A stretch of DNA of 64,000 bases. It comes from Mycolicibacterium crocinum (GTDB lineage: Bacteria; Actinomycetota; Actinomycetes; Mycobacteriales; Mycobacteriaceae). The notes under the pieces were generated by a model. The model was not told the origin of the DNA. It worked only from the letters and a program-made list of their open reading frames with translations, and made no database searches. Shown here piece after piece: positions 54,196-63,377 of the stretch (position 1 is the first letter of the stretch; each line of letters begins with the position of its first letter). The translations under genes and the position numbers were made by a program. The stretch covers positions 3,782,001-3,846,000 of the forward strand of contig NZ_CP092362.2 in the NCBI RefSeq assembly GCF_022370635.2, written 5' to 3'.

Positions 54196-55859
54196 CCGTA
54201 ACGCTGACCTTCCAATGTGCGCGACCGCCGTGCGCGGCTGCTGCCCGGATTCGGATGCTGCGCGCTGTTACGCGGAGCGTCACCATGATGCCCTGAGCGC
54301 CGGGTGGGTCGCTGGGCCGTCCGGCTTTTTGCAGGAACTGCGGCACGGTCTCGGGTGGGTTGTGGTTTGCGGGCCGATTTCTTGGCGGGTTTTTTCTCCG
54401 GCCGCCCGGCCTTCTTCTCCGACCGGGCCGGCTTGGCGGACTTCGGGGTCCCCGGCTTGGTGCGCAGCCGGTCGCGCAGCACCTCCACCCGCGACGGGGT
54501 GTAGGGCTCGGGCAACGGCAACCGCAGGATCCGGTTCATCCGGTCTTCGCGGCCGGCCCGCAGGGCGGCCACCGCGTCCGGTTCGTGGCGGGCCGCATTG
54601 GCCATCAGCCCGATCATGAAAAGTGTTGTCGCCGTTGATGTTCCACCCGCCGATATCAGCGGCAGCTGGATGCCGGTGACCGGCAGCAGGCCGATGACGT
54701 AGCCGACGTTGATGAAGACCTGGCCGACCACCCACATGGTCGCCGATGCGGTCAGTAGCCGCAGGAACGGATCGGCCGAGCGCCGGGCGATCCGCATGCC
54801 GGTGTAGGCGAACAGCCCGAACAGTGCCAGCAGCCCGAAGGCGCCGACGAAGCCGAGTTCCTCGCCAATGATCGCGAAGATGAAGTCGTTGTGGGCGTTG
54901 GGCAGGTAGTTCCATTTCGCGGTGCCCTGGCCCAGCCCGTCGCCGAAGACGCCGCCGTTGGCCAGCGCGAACTTGGCCTGTCGGGCCTGATATCCCGACC
55001 CCTGCGCGTCGGCGGCGGGGTCCAGCCACGACCGCACCCGGTCGGACCGGTAGCCCTCGGAGACCGCCAGCACGGCCGCGGCGGCGACCGCCGCCCCGAG
55101 CGAGGTGACGAACACCTTCAGTGGCAGGCCGGCGTACCAGAGCAGCGCCAGCAGGATGATGCCCAGTGACACGGTCTGGCCGAGGTCGGGCTGCGCGACG
55201 ATCAGCACCAGCGCCACCACCGCCGCCGGGATCAGCGGGATCAGCAGTTCACGCAGCGAGGCGCGCTCCAGGCGGCGGGTCGCCAGCAGGTGCGCGCCCC
55301 AGATCGCGAACGCGATCTTGGTGAGCTCCGAGGGCTGCATCGACAGGCCGGCGACGACGAACCAGCCGCGGGAACCGTTGGATTCGTGGCCGATACCCGG
55401 GATCAGCACCAGCACGAGCATCACGATCGTGATCGCGAACGAGGCGAACGCGGTGCGGCGCAAGAAGTTCACCGGCACCCGCAGTGCCACCCAGCAGGCG
55501 AACAGGCCGAGCACGGTCCACATCACCTGGCGGCCGAAGATCGCCCAGGGTGAGCCGTCCTCGTCGTAGGAGTGCACGCCCGATGCGGACAGCACCATCG
55601 TCAGACCGAGGGTGACCAACAGCGCGGCCACCGAGATGATCAGGTGGAACGACGTCATCGGCCGGCCCAGCCAGGCGCCGAACCGGCGGTGCACCTCGAA
55701 CCGGTGCTTGGCGGGCGCCTCCGCAGCGGCTACCGGCGCGGTGGTGGCCTCGGCATCGGTGTCGTCGGTGGCCTCGACCGTGTCGGTGTCGGGCTCGACG
55801 GCGGTGTCGGTGGTGTCGTCCGCGCCGCGACGGCGCAGCCGGGACAGGATCGAGGACAT
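54192..55859 (-). CDS. ftsW: SEDS-family peptidoglycan glycosyltransferase FtsW
   Basis: The 555-residue membrane protein has about ten helices, an N-terminal cytosolic tail of about 65 residues and a C-terminal tail of about 110 rich in Lys, Pro and Arg. SEDS signatures are LPNAHNDFIFAIIGEELGF, holding the catalytic Asp, and INVGYVIGLLPVTGIQLPLISAGG. With PbpB it polymerises lipid II at the septum. The long charged C-terminal tail is the mycobacterial form known to contact FtsZ. It begins 6 bases after murD. Confidence 0.95.
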   Translation of the reverse strand: MSSILSRLRRRGADDTTDTAVEPDTDTVEATDDTDAEATTAPVAAAEAPAKHRFEVHRRFGAWLGRPMTSFHLIISVAALLVTLGLTMVLSASGVHSYDEDGSPWAIFGRQVMWTVLGLFACWVALRVPVNFLRRTAFASFAITIVMLVLVLIPGIGHESNGSRGWFVVAGLSMQPSELTKIAFAIWGAHLLATRRLERASLRELLIPLIPAAVVALVLIVAQPDLGQTVSLGIILLALLWYAGLPLKVFVTSLGAAVAAAAVLAVSEGYRSDRVRSWLDPAADAQGSGYQARQAKFALANGGVFGDGLGQGTAKWNYLPNAHNDFIFAIIGEELGFVGAFGLLALFGLFAYTGMRIARRSADPFLRLLTASATMWVVGQVFINVGYVIGLLPVTGIQLPLISAGGTSTATTLFMIGLMANAARHEPDAVAALRAGREDRMNRILRLPLPEPYTPSRVEVLRDRLRTKPGTPKSAKPARSEKKAGRPEKKPAKKSARKPQPTRDRAAVPAKSRTAQRPTRRSGHHGDAPRNSAQHPNPGSSRARRSRTLEGQRYG

Positions 55860-55865
55860 GCGCGA

Positions 55866-57326
55866 TTACCGGGCCGCGGCGCGCACGGCGGCGGCGAACG
55901 TGTCGCCCCGGTCGGCGTAGCCGGCGAACTGGTCGAACGACGCGCCGGCCGGGGCCAGCAGCACCGTATCGCCGGCGCGGGCCAGGCTGGCGGCGGCGGC
56001 AACGACCTCGGTCATCACCCGAGCGCCCAGGCCCGGAGCGGAGGCGTCGACCACTCGAGTCTCATGAGTAACACCTGACTCATTGGTCTCATGCACCACA
56101 GCATCCTCCCGCGTCACCACCTCGATGACGGGGACATCGGGCGCGTGTCGCGATAACGCCTCGGCAACCACCGCACGGTCCTGACCGATCAGCACCGCGC
56201 CGGCCAGGCGATCCGCTGCCTGGATGACCAGTTCGTCGACGGAGGCGCCCTTGAGCAGGCCGCCGGCCACCCACACCACCCGGGGGTACGCGGTGATCGA
56301 CGCGTGCGCGGCATGCGGGTTGGTGGCTTTCGAGTCGTCGACGTATGTCACGCCGTCGACGACAGCAACCCGTTCGGCGCGGTGGCGACCCACCTGGAAG
56401 CCGGCCAGCGCGTCGGCGATCGAGGCGGGCGCGACGCCGACGGCGCGGGCCAGCGCGGCCGCGCCGAGCGCGTCGAGGACTCCGACCGGGCCGGCGACCG
56501 GGATCGAGGCGACCGGCGCGAGGTCGAGGTCACCGGCGAAGGCCCGGTCGACGAGCATGCCGTGTTTGACGCCGAGCTCTCCGGCGGCCGGCTCCCCCAG
56601 CCGGAAGCCCACCTTCACCGGCGCGGCGGCGTTCGGCAGCAGACTCCGCGCGACCGGGTCGTCGAGCCCGACGACCGCGACCCGACCGTCGAGCACCCGG
56701 GCCTTGGCGCCGGCGTAGGCGTCCATCGACCCGTGCCAGTCGAGGTGGTCTTCGGCGACATTGAGCACCACGCCCGCCTCCGGGCGCAGCGACGGGGCCC
56801 AGAACAGTTGGAAACTGGACAGTTCCACGGCCAGCACGTCGACCGGCTCCCCCAGCACGTCGAGTACCGGGTCGCCGATGTTGCCGCACAGCGCCGCGCG
56901 GCGGCCGTCGGCGACCAGCATGGCGTGCAGCATCGAGGTCGTGGTGGTCTTGCCGTTGGTGCCGGTGACCACCAGCCAGCGACGCGGTGGGCCGTAATGC
57001 CCGGCCGCGTCCAGTCGCCACGCCAGCTCGACGTCACCCCAGATCGGCACCCCGGCCGCGGCGGCCGCCGCCAGCAGGGGTGCGGTCGGCGGGAAGCCCG
57101 GACTGGTGACGACGAGGGCGAAGTCACTGATCGACAGGACCGCGTCGGCGGGCGTGATCGCGTCAATGCCGTTGTCGGCCAACGCCTTCAGCGACTCTTC
57201 ATTGTCGTCGCAGACCCAGATGTGCACGTCGAAGGAGGCCAATGCCGACACCACCGCGCGCCCGGTGACCCGAGCGCCGGCCACCAGCACCTGCGCACCC
57301 GATGTCAGCGCCTCGAGCCCGGGCAT
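55866..57326 (-). CDS. murD: UDP-N-acetylmuramoyl-L-alanine--D-glutamate ligase
   Basis: The 486-residue Mur ligase has the N-terminal nucleotide-like fold LVAGARVTGRAV, the ATP loop GTNGKTTTTSM and a C-terminal domain with YVDDSKATNPHA. It adds D-Glu to UDP-MurNAc-L-Ala. ATG 57326 (MPGLEALTSG) lies one base after the mraY stop and gives the length remembered for the M. tuberculosis enzyme. An upstream in-frame start inside mraY is rejected. Confidence 0.97.
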   Translation of the reverse strand: MPGLEALTSGAQVLVAGARVTGRAVVSALASFDVHIWVCDDNEESLKALADNGIDAITPADAVLSISDFALVVTSPGFPPTAPLLAAAAAAGVPIWGDVELAWRLDAAGHYGPPRRWLVVTGTNGKTTTTSMLHAMLVADGRRAALCGNIGDPVLDVLGEPVDVLAVELSSFQLFWAPSLRPEAGVVLNVAEDHLDWHGSMDAYAGAKARVLDGRVAVVGLDDPVARSLLPNAAAPVKVGFRLGEPAAGELGVKHGMLVDRAFAGDLDLAPVASIPVAGPVGVLDALGAAALARAVGVAPASIADALAGFQVGRHRAERVAVVDGVTYVDDSKATNPHAAHASITAYPRVVWVAGGLLKGASVDELVIQAADRLAGAVLIGQDRAVVAEALSRHAPDVPVIEVVTREDAVVHETNESGVTHETRVVDASAPGLGARVMTEVVAAAASLARAGDTVLLAPAGASFDQFAGYADRGDTFAAAVRAAAR

Positions 57327-57327
57327 C

Positions 57328-58407
57328 TCAGGCCCCGATGGCCGACAGCCACTCGCCGTAGAACAGGGCCACACCCAGCCCGCAGGCGATCGCGGTGAGC
57401 AGCCAGAACCGGATGATCACCGTCGTCTCCGCCCAGCCGACCAGCTCGAAATGGTGATGGAAGGGCGCCATCCGGAACACCCGCCGCCCGGTCGTCCGGA
57501 AGGCCAGGATCTGCACCACCACCGAGGTCACCTCGGCGACGAACAGCGCGCCCAGCACGACCGCCAGCACCTCGGTGCGGCTGGTCACCGACAGCCCGGC
57601 GATCATGCCGCCCAGCGCCAGCGACCCGGTGTCGCCCATGAAGATCTTGGCCGGTGCGGCATTCCACCACAGGAAGCCGATGCACGCCCCGGCGGTGGCC
57701 GCGGCCAGCAGAGCGAGATCCAGCGGGTCGCGCACGTTGTAGCAGCCCAGTCCCGGCGCGGTGGCGCAGGCGTTGCGGTACTGCCAGAACGTGATCAGCA
57801 CGTAGGCGGCGCTGACCATGGCCATGCTGCCGCCGGCCAGTCCGTCGAGCCCGTCGGTGAAGTTCACCGCGTTGGACCAGGCGCTGACCACCACGACGGC
57901 GAACAGCACGAACAGCAGCGGGCTCAGCGTGACGGTGGCGATCTCGCGCACATAGGACAGCTCGGGGCTGCCCGGGGTCAGTCCGTCGGAGTTGCGGAAC
58001 TGCAGCACCAGGATGCCGAACAGCACGGCGGCGGTGATCTGCCCGACGGTCTTGGCAGTCTTGTTCAGGCCGAGGTTGCGGGAGCGGCGGATCTTGATCA
58101 GATCGTCGACGAAGCCGACCGCACCGAGCGCGGTGGCCAGGCCCAGCACCAGCAGACCGGAGGCCGACGGGCCGTCGCCGTCGAGCGCGAGACCGACCAG
58201 ATGGGTGCCGAAGTAGCCGGCCCAGATCCCGACGATGATCGCGACGCCGCCCATCGACGGTGTGCCGCGCTTGGTCTTGTGGCTCGGCGGCCCGTCCTCG
58301 CGGATCTCGTGGCCGAAACCCTGACGGGTGAACAGCTTGATCAGCGCCGGGGTCAGCAGGATCGAGACCGCCAGCGCGATCGCGACGGCGATCAGGATCA
58401 ATCTCAT
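57328..58407 (-). CDS. mraY: phospho-MurNAc-pentapeptide translocase
   Basis: The 359-residue protein has ten predicted helices and transfers phospho-MurNAc-pentapeptide to decaprenyl phosphate, making lipid I. Signatures are FVDDLIKI (Asp pair), NFTDGLDGLAGG, FMGDTGSLALGG and the HHHFEL loop (MAPFHHHFELVGW). ATG 58407 overlaps the murF stop (ATGA). It is also called mraX in M. tuberculosis. Confidence 0.97.
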   Translation of the reverse strand: MRLILIAVAIALAVSILLTPALIKLFTRQGFGHEIREDGPPSHKTKRGTPSMGGVAIIVGIWAGYFGTHLVGLALDGDGPSASGLLVLGLATALGAVGFVDDLIKIRRSRNLGLNKTAKTVGQITAAVLFGILVLQFRNSDGLTPGSPELSYVREIATVTLSPLLFVLFAVVVVSAWSNAVNFTDGLDGLAGGSMAMVSAAYVLITFWQYRNACATAPGLGCYNVRDPLDLALLAAATAGACIGFLWWNAAPAKIFMGDTGSLALGGMIAGLSVTSRTEVLAVVLGALFVAEVTSVVVQILAFRTTGRRVFRMAPFHHHFELVGWAETTVIIRFWLLTAIACGLGVALFYGEWLSAIGA

Positions 58408-59885
58408 GAGGCGCCCTCGTCGAGTAGGGCTTCGGCCAGCGAGCCGAGGCCCGCCGAATTGGAGGCCTTCACCAGGACGACGTCACCCGGCTGCAGTTCG
58501 GCGCGCAACAACGCCAATGCGGCGTCGGCGTCGGCGACCATGGTGGATTCAGAGCCCCAGGATCCCTCCATGACCGCACCGTGGTGCATGGCGCTCATGG
58601 GCCTCCCGGTTCCGACGACGACGAGTCGACTGATATCTAAGCGCACGGCAAGTCGGCCGACACGATCGTGCTCGGTAATCGACTCCTCCCCCAGCTCCGC
58701 CATCTCGCCGAGCACCGCCCAGCTCCGGCGGGGCTCACCGGAGCGCGCCATCACCGCCAGCGCTTGCAGACCGGCCTTCATCGAGTCGGGGTTGGCGTTG
58801 TAGGCATCGTTGACGACGGTGACTCCGTCGGCGCGGGTGCGCACCTCCATCCGGTGCCGCGAGGCCGGACCCGCAGCGGCCAGCGCGGCAGCCACCTGCT
58901 CGGGCGTCGCCCCGCATTCCAGGGCCACCGCCGCCGCGGACAGCGCATTGCCGACCTGGTGCTCGCCGTGCACGGCGAGCTGGACCTCGGTGCGGCCGGA
59001 TGCCGAGATCAGAGTGAAGCGCGGCCGGGCCAGCTCGTCGAGTTCGATGTCCACCGCGCGGATGTCCGCGGTCTCGGACTGTCCGACCCGCACCACCCGC
59101 GCGGCGGTCCGCTGCGCCATCGCCGACACCAGCGGATCGTCGGCGTTCAGAATCGCCACACCGGAGGCCGGAACCGCTTCTACCAGTTCGCCTTTCGTGG
59201 CCGCGATCACCTCGCGGGAACCGAACTCGCCGAGGTGCGCGGTGCCGACGTTGAGCACCACCGCAATCGAGGGCGGCACGATGTCGGCCAGCGCGGCGAT
59301 GTTGCCGAGATGGCGAGCCGACATCTCCAGCACCAGATAATCGGTGTCCTCGGTCGCACGCAGCACGGTCCACGGATGGCCGAGTTCGTTGTTGAACGAA
59401 CCGGGCGGGGCGACCACCTCGCCCAGCGGCCGCAGCACCGCGGCGATCAGATCCTTGGTCGAGGTCTTACCCGAGGATCCGGTGATCCCGACGATCGTCA
59501 GCCCCCCGGCCACCAATTCGGCGGCGACCGCCTTGGCGAGCTTGGCGAGCGCGGCCAGCACGGCGGCTCCGGAACCGTCGACGTCGTGTTCGAGCACCCC
59601 GGCTCCGGCGTCCGCGGCGGCCGCCGGTGGCACCACGATCGCGGGCACCCCGACCGGTCGCGCCGCGAGCACCGCGGCCGCACCCGCTGCGGCGGCGGCC
59701 TCGGCGAAGTCGTGTCCGTCGCTGCGGGCGCCCGGCAGCGCGAGGAACAGCCCGCCGGGACCGACTGCGCGCGAATCGAATTCGACGGTGCCGGTGACCA
59801 TCCGCTCGGCGGCCTCGTCGGGTGTGATGTCGGCGAGCTCGCCGCCGACGATCTCGGCGATCTGGGCGACGGACAGCGCGATCAT
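58404..59885 (-). CDS. murF: UDP-MurNAc-tripeptide--D-alanyl-D-alanine ligase
   Basis: The 493-residue Mur ligase has the ATP loop GSSGKTSTKDL (variant of GTNGKT usual for MurF), NAYNANPDSMKAGLQAL and a C-terminal domain ending LVKASNSAGLGSL. It adds D-Ala-D-Ala to the UDP-tripeptide, the target region of cycloserine-sensitive synthesis. Start and stop overlap murE and mraY. Confidence 0.96.
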   Translation of the reverse strand: MIALSVAQIAEIVGGELADITPDEAAERMVTGTVEFDSRAVGPGGLFLALPGARSDGHDFAEAAAAAGAAAVLAARPVGVPAIVVPPAAAADAGAGVLEHDVDGSGAAVLAALAKLAKAVAAELVAGGLTIVGITGSSGKTSTKDLIAAVLRPLGEVVAPPGSFNNELGHPWTVLRATEDTDYLVLEMSARHLGNIAALADIVPPSIAVVLNVGTAHLGEFGSREVIAATKGELVEAVPASGVAILNADDPLVSAMAQRTAARVVRVGQSETADIRAVDIELDELARPRFTLISASGRTEVQLAVHGEHQVGNALSAAAVALECGATPEQVAAALAAAGPASRHRMEVRTRADGVTVVNDAYNANPDSMKAGLQALAVMARSGEPRRSWAVLGEMAELGEESITEHDRVGRLAVRLDISRLVVVGTGRPMSAMHHGAVMEGSWGSESTMVADADAALALLRAELQPGDVVLVKASNSAGLGSLAEALLDEGAS

Positions 59886-61420
59886 GCGCCCGCTCCACGC
59901 GCGTCGAGGGCGGCCGCAAGCTCGGCGCGGTCGTCGAAGGGCCGGGTCTGCCCGCCCGCGGTCTGCCCCTTCTCGTGGCCCTTACCGGCGATCACCACCA
60001 CGTCACCGCCGCGAGCCCAGGCCACCGCATGCCGGATCGCGTCGCGCCGGTCCCCGATTTCGACCACTTCGGCTGAACCGCCACGAGTCCCGGCCACGAT
60101 TGCGGCCCGAATCGTCGCGGGGTCCTCGCCGCGGGGGTTGTCGTCGGTGACGATCACCAGGTCGGCGAGCTCGGCGGCGGTGCGGCCCATGGCTTCTCGC
60201 TTGCCGGGATCGCGGTCGCCGCCGGCGCCGAAGACCACCGCCAGCCGGCCGTGCGCGGGCTTCATCGTCTCCAATACCGCCTGCAGCGCACCGGGTTTGT
60301 GCGCGTAATCGACGACGGCGAGAAAGTCCTGCCCGCGTTCGACGGGTTCCAGCCGGCCGGGCACCGACGCGTCCCGCAGCCCCGGTGCGGCCTGTTCGGG
60401 TGACACTCCGACGACGTCGAGCATCGCCAGCGCAAGCAGGGCGTTGGCGACGTTGTAGCGCCCGGGCAGCCGGATCCGCAGCCGGTGGTGCACGCCGGCC
60501 GGGTCGACCGCGGTGAACTCTTGGGCGCCGCCGTCGAGCACCACGATGTCCTCGGCCCGCCAGTTCGCCGGGTGGCCGTCGGCGGACACCGTGAGTGCAT
60601 CGTCGGCGCGGCGGGCCATGTCGCGGCCCGCGTCGTCGTCGACACAGATCACCGAGACGGCGGCATGCGCCGGGGAGGCCGGGTCGAACAGCCGGGCCTT
60701 GGCCTCGAAGTAGGCCTCCATCGTGGGATGAAAATCGAGATGGTCGCGGGAGAGGTTGGTGAACCCGCCCACGGCGAACCGGATGCCGTCGGTGCGGCCG
60801 AGTTCGAGGGCGTGGCTGGAGACCTCCATGACCGCGGTGTCGACGCCGCGCTCGGCCATCACGGCCAGCAGCGCCTGCAGTGCGGGGGCTTCCGGAGTGG
60901 TCAGCGCGCTGGGCACGTCCTCCCCGGCGATCCGGACGCCGACGGTGCCGATCAGGCCGGGAACGCGGTCGGCCGAGCGCAGGCCCGCCTCGACCAGGTG
61001 GGTCGTAGTGGTCTTGCCGGAGGTTCCAGTGACGCCGAGGACCACGACGCGGTCCGACGGGTGGCCGTACACAGCGGCGGCGACTTGGCCGAGCACGGCG
61101 CGCGGCTGCGGATGCACCAGAACCGGGACGGGCGCCGAGTCGCCGAGCATGCGGTGGATGACGGTCACACCTTCGGCGTCGGTGAGCACGGCGGCGGCGC
61201 CGCCCTCGATGGCCGCGTCGGTGAACTGCGCGCCGTGGGCCGACGAGCCGGGAAGCGCGGCGAACAGATCACCGGCCAGCGTGTCCTGGCCGCGCAGGCT
61301 GACTCCGGTGATCCGCACGTCGGGCGCCGTACCCCCGGCGACGGGCACCGCGCCGACCCGAGCGGCCAGCATCGGCAGGGGCAGCGCCGGCGTGGTGCGG
61401 GGCCGGAGGGGGTTGGTCAT
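59882..61420 (-). CDS. murE: UDP-MurNAc-L-Ala-D-Glu--meso-diaminopimelate ligase
   Basis: The 512-residue Mur ligase has the ATP loop GTSGKTTTTH (132-141) and the diaminopimelate-specific DNPR motif (427-430, DDNPRGEDP), showing that the third residue of the peptide stem is meso-DAP and not lysine. The catalytic GTP-like SHALELGR and SRDHLDFH motifs are present. ATG 61420 lies 37 bases from pbpB; in M. tuberculosis, as I recall, several extra genes are placed between these two. Confidence 0.97.
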   Translation of the reverse strand: MTNPLRPRTTPALPLPMLAARVGAVPVAGGTAPDVRITGVSLRGQDTLAGDLFAALPGSSAHGAQFTDAAIEGGAAAVLTDAEGVTVIHRMLGDSAPVPVLVHPQPRAVLGQVAAAVYGHPSDRVVVLGVTGTSGKTTTTHLVEAGLRSADRVPGLIGTVGVRIAGEDVPSALTTPEAPALQALLAVMAERGVDTAVMEVSSHALELGRTDGIRFAVGGFTNLSRDHLDFHPTMEAYFEAKARLFDPASPAHAAVSVICVDDDAGRDMARRADDALTVSADGHPANWRAEDIVVLDGGAQEFTAVDPAGVHHRLRIRLPGRYNVANALLALAMLDVVGVSPEQAAPGLRDASVPGRLEPVERGQDFLAVVDYAHKPGALQAVLETMKPAHGRLAVVFGAGGDRDPGKREAMGRTAAELADLVIVTDDNPRGEDPATIRAAIVAGTRGGSAEVVEIGDRRDAIRHAVAWARGGDVVVIAGKGHEKGQTAGGQTRPFDDRAELAAALDARGAGA

Positions 61421-61457
61421 TGGATTGTCACCCTACCCAGCGAGCTGGGCGGCCCGC

Positions 61458-63377
61458 CTATGTGGCCTGAAGGATCAGCGGCGCGCCGGGATCGGGCGAC
61501 AGCGGGACGTTCTGCCGCTGCAACAGCCAGGCCGCGATGTTGTGGAACAACGGCGCGGCCGAGTGCCCCGGTGAACCGTCCGGATTGCGCTGCGGGTTGT
61601 TCATCATGATGCCGATGACATAGCGCGGGTCGTCGGCGGGCGCCATGCCGGCGAAGGTGATCCAGTAGACGTCGCTGTAGTAGCAGCCGCACGCCGGGTT
61701 GATCTGCTGGGCGGTTCCCGTCTTGCCCGCGATCTGATAGCCGTCGACGGCGGCCGGCGCGCCGGTGCCCTGCTGGTAGCCCATCGGATCGCGCTGGACG
61801 ATCGCGCGGAACATGTTGCGCACCGTGCGGGCGGTCTCCGGCGACACGACGCGGATGCCGGCGGGTTGCGGCTCTTCGGTGCGGGTGCCGTCGGCGGCGA
61901 CGGTGGCCTTGACGATCCGCGGCGGGATGCGCAGGCCGTCGTTGGCGATCGCCTGGTACATCCCGGTCATCTGCAGCAAGGTCATCGAAAGGCCCTGCCC
62001 GATGGGAAGATTGGAGAACGTGCTGCCCGACCACTGGTCGATCGGCGGCACCAGGCCGGAGCTCTCGCCCGGCAGACCAACATTGGTGCGCTGCCCGAGA
62101 CCGAACTTTCCGAGCATGTCGTAGTAGCGCTCCGGCCCGATCCGCTGCGCGAGCATCAGGGTGCCGACGTTCGACGACTTCCCGAACACGCCGGTGGTGG
62201 TGTACGGCATCACGCCGTGGCTCCACGCGTCGCCGACGGTGACGCCGCCCATGTTGATCGAGCCGGGTACCTGCAGCACCTCGTCGGGATTCGACAGCCC
62301 GTACTCGATCACCGAGGAGGCGGTGACGATCTTGTTCACCGATCCCGGCTCGTACGGCGAGGTGACGGGCAGGTTGCCCAGCTGCTTGTCCTGCTGGCGC
62401 CCGATGTCCTGACTGGGGTCGAAGGTGTTGTCGTTCGACATCGCCAGCACTTCACCGGTTTTCGCGTCCAGCACCACCGCCGAGACGTCCTTGGCGCCGG
62501 AGGCGTCCTTGGCCATCTGGACCTGCTGCTGAACGTAGAACTGGATGTCGTCGTCGAGGGTCAGCTGCACGGTGGCGCCGTTGACGGCATCGTGCTTGTT
62601 GCGATAGCTGCCGGGGATCACCACGCCGTCGGAACCGCGGTCGTAGGTGATCGAGCCGTCGGTGCCCGACAGCTTCGAGTCCATCGAGTCCTCGAGGCCG
62701 AGCAGACCGTGGCCGTCCCAGTCGATGCCGCCAACGATGTTGGCCGCCAGCGCGCCACCGGGATACTGGCGCAGGTCTTGGCGTTCGGCGCCGATCTCGG
62801 GAAACTTCTTGATGATGGCGTTGGCGATCGCAGGATCGACCGCACGCGCGAGGTAGACGAAGGTCTCGTTGCTGCGCAGCTTCTTCAGCAAGGTGGCCGC
62901 GTCGGGCTTGTTGCCCAGCTTGCCGGCCACCTCGGTGGCGATCTGGGTGAGCCGCTTGTCGGGATCCGGTGCGGCGGGCGACTTCTCCTTCGCCTCGGCG
63001 AGCTGCTTGCGGATCTTGGCCGGCTGGAAGGTCAGCGCCCTGGCCTCGATGGTGAACGCCAGCTTGTCGAAGTTGCGGTCGACGATGCTGCCGCGCACCG
63101 CCTTTTCGACATCGGTCACCTTGAGCTGACTGGCGGCCTCGGCCCGCAGGCCGGCGGCCTGCGGCACCTGAAGGTTGAACAGCTGGGTGGCGGCCACCCC
63201 GAGTGCGAGGAAGATGACGATATTGCCTGCGCGGTGCCGGAACACGAATGATGCTGTGCGTGAACCGCTTTCGATGATCTCGCGGGTGCGCCGCGCCTTG
63301 GCCGGGCGACCCGGTCCGCTATCCGGTTGCCCCTTGACCGCTTTCGTGCGCTGCTGCTTGGGTTCGCGGCGACTCAC
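61458..63377 (-). CDS. pbpB: septal penicillin-binding protein (class B transpeptidase)
   Basis: The 639-residue protein (FtsI homolog) has a basic cytosolic tail (1-50), one membrane helix (about 51-69), a pedestal domain and the transpeptidase domain: SVNK (346-349, Ser346 nucleophile), SSN (401-403) and KTGT (552-555). It cross-links septal peptidoglycan with FtsW. Two cysteines in ACGCYY near the KTGT box are unusual outside actinobacteria. ATG 63377 overlaps the stop of the ftsL-like gene (ATGA). Confidence 0.96.
   Translation of the reverse strand: MSRREPKQQRTKAVKGQPDSGPGRPAKARRTREIIESGSRTASFVFRHRAGNIVIFLALGVAATQLFNLQVPQAAGLRAEAASQLKVTDVEKAVRGSIVDRNFDKLAFTIEARALTFQPAKIRKQLAEAKEKSPAAPDPDKRLTQIATEVAGKLGNKPDAATLLKKLRSNETFVYLARAVDPAIANAIIKKFPEIGAERQDLRQYPGGALAANIVGGIDWDGHGLLGLEDSMDSKLSGTDGSITYDRGSDGVVIPGSYRNKHDAVNGATVQLTLDDDIQFYVQQQVQMAKDASGAKDVSAVVLDAKTGEVLAMSNDNTFDPSQDIGRQQDKQLGNLPVTSPYEPGSVNKIVTASSVIEYGLSNPDEVLQVPGSINMGGVTVGDAWSHGVMPYTTTGVFGKSSNVGTLMLAQRIGPERYYDMLGKFGLGQRTNVGLPGESSGLVPPIDQWSGSTFSNLPIGQGLSMTLLQMTGMYQAIANDGLRIPPRIVKATVAADGTRTEEPQPAGIRVVSPETARTVRNMFRAIVQRDPMGYQQGTGAPAAVDGYQIAGKTGTAQQINPACGCYYSDVYWITFAGMAPADDPRYVIGIMMNNPQRNPDGSPGHSAAPLFHNIAAWLLQRQNVPLSPDPGAPLILQAT

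Noticed and set aside
61458..63377. Defective active site in PbpB because SxxK reads SVNK rather than STFK
   Set aside because: SVNK still satisfies SxxK, and I recall the same variant in mycobacterial PbpB. The SSN and KTGT motifs are normal.
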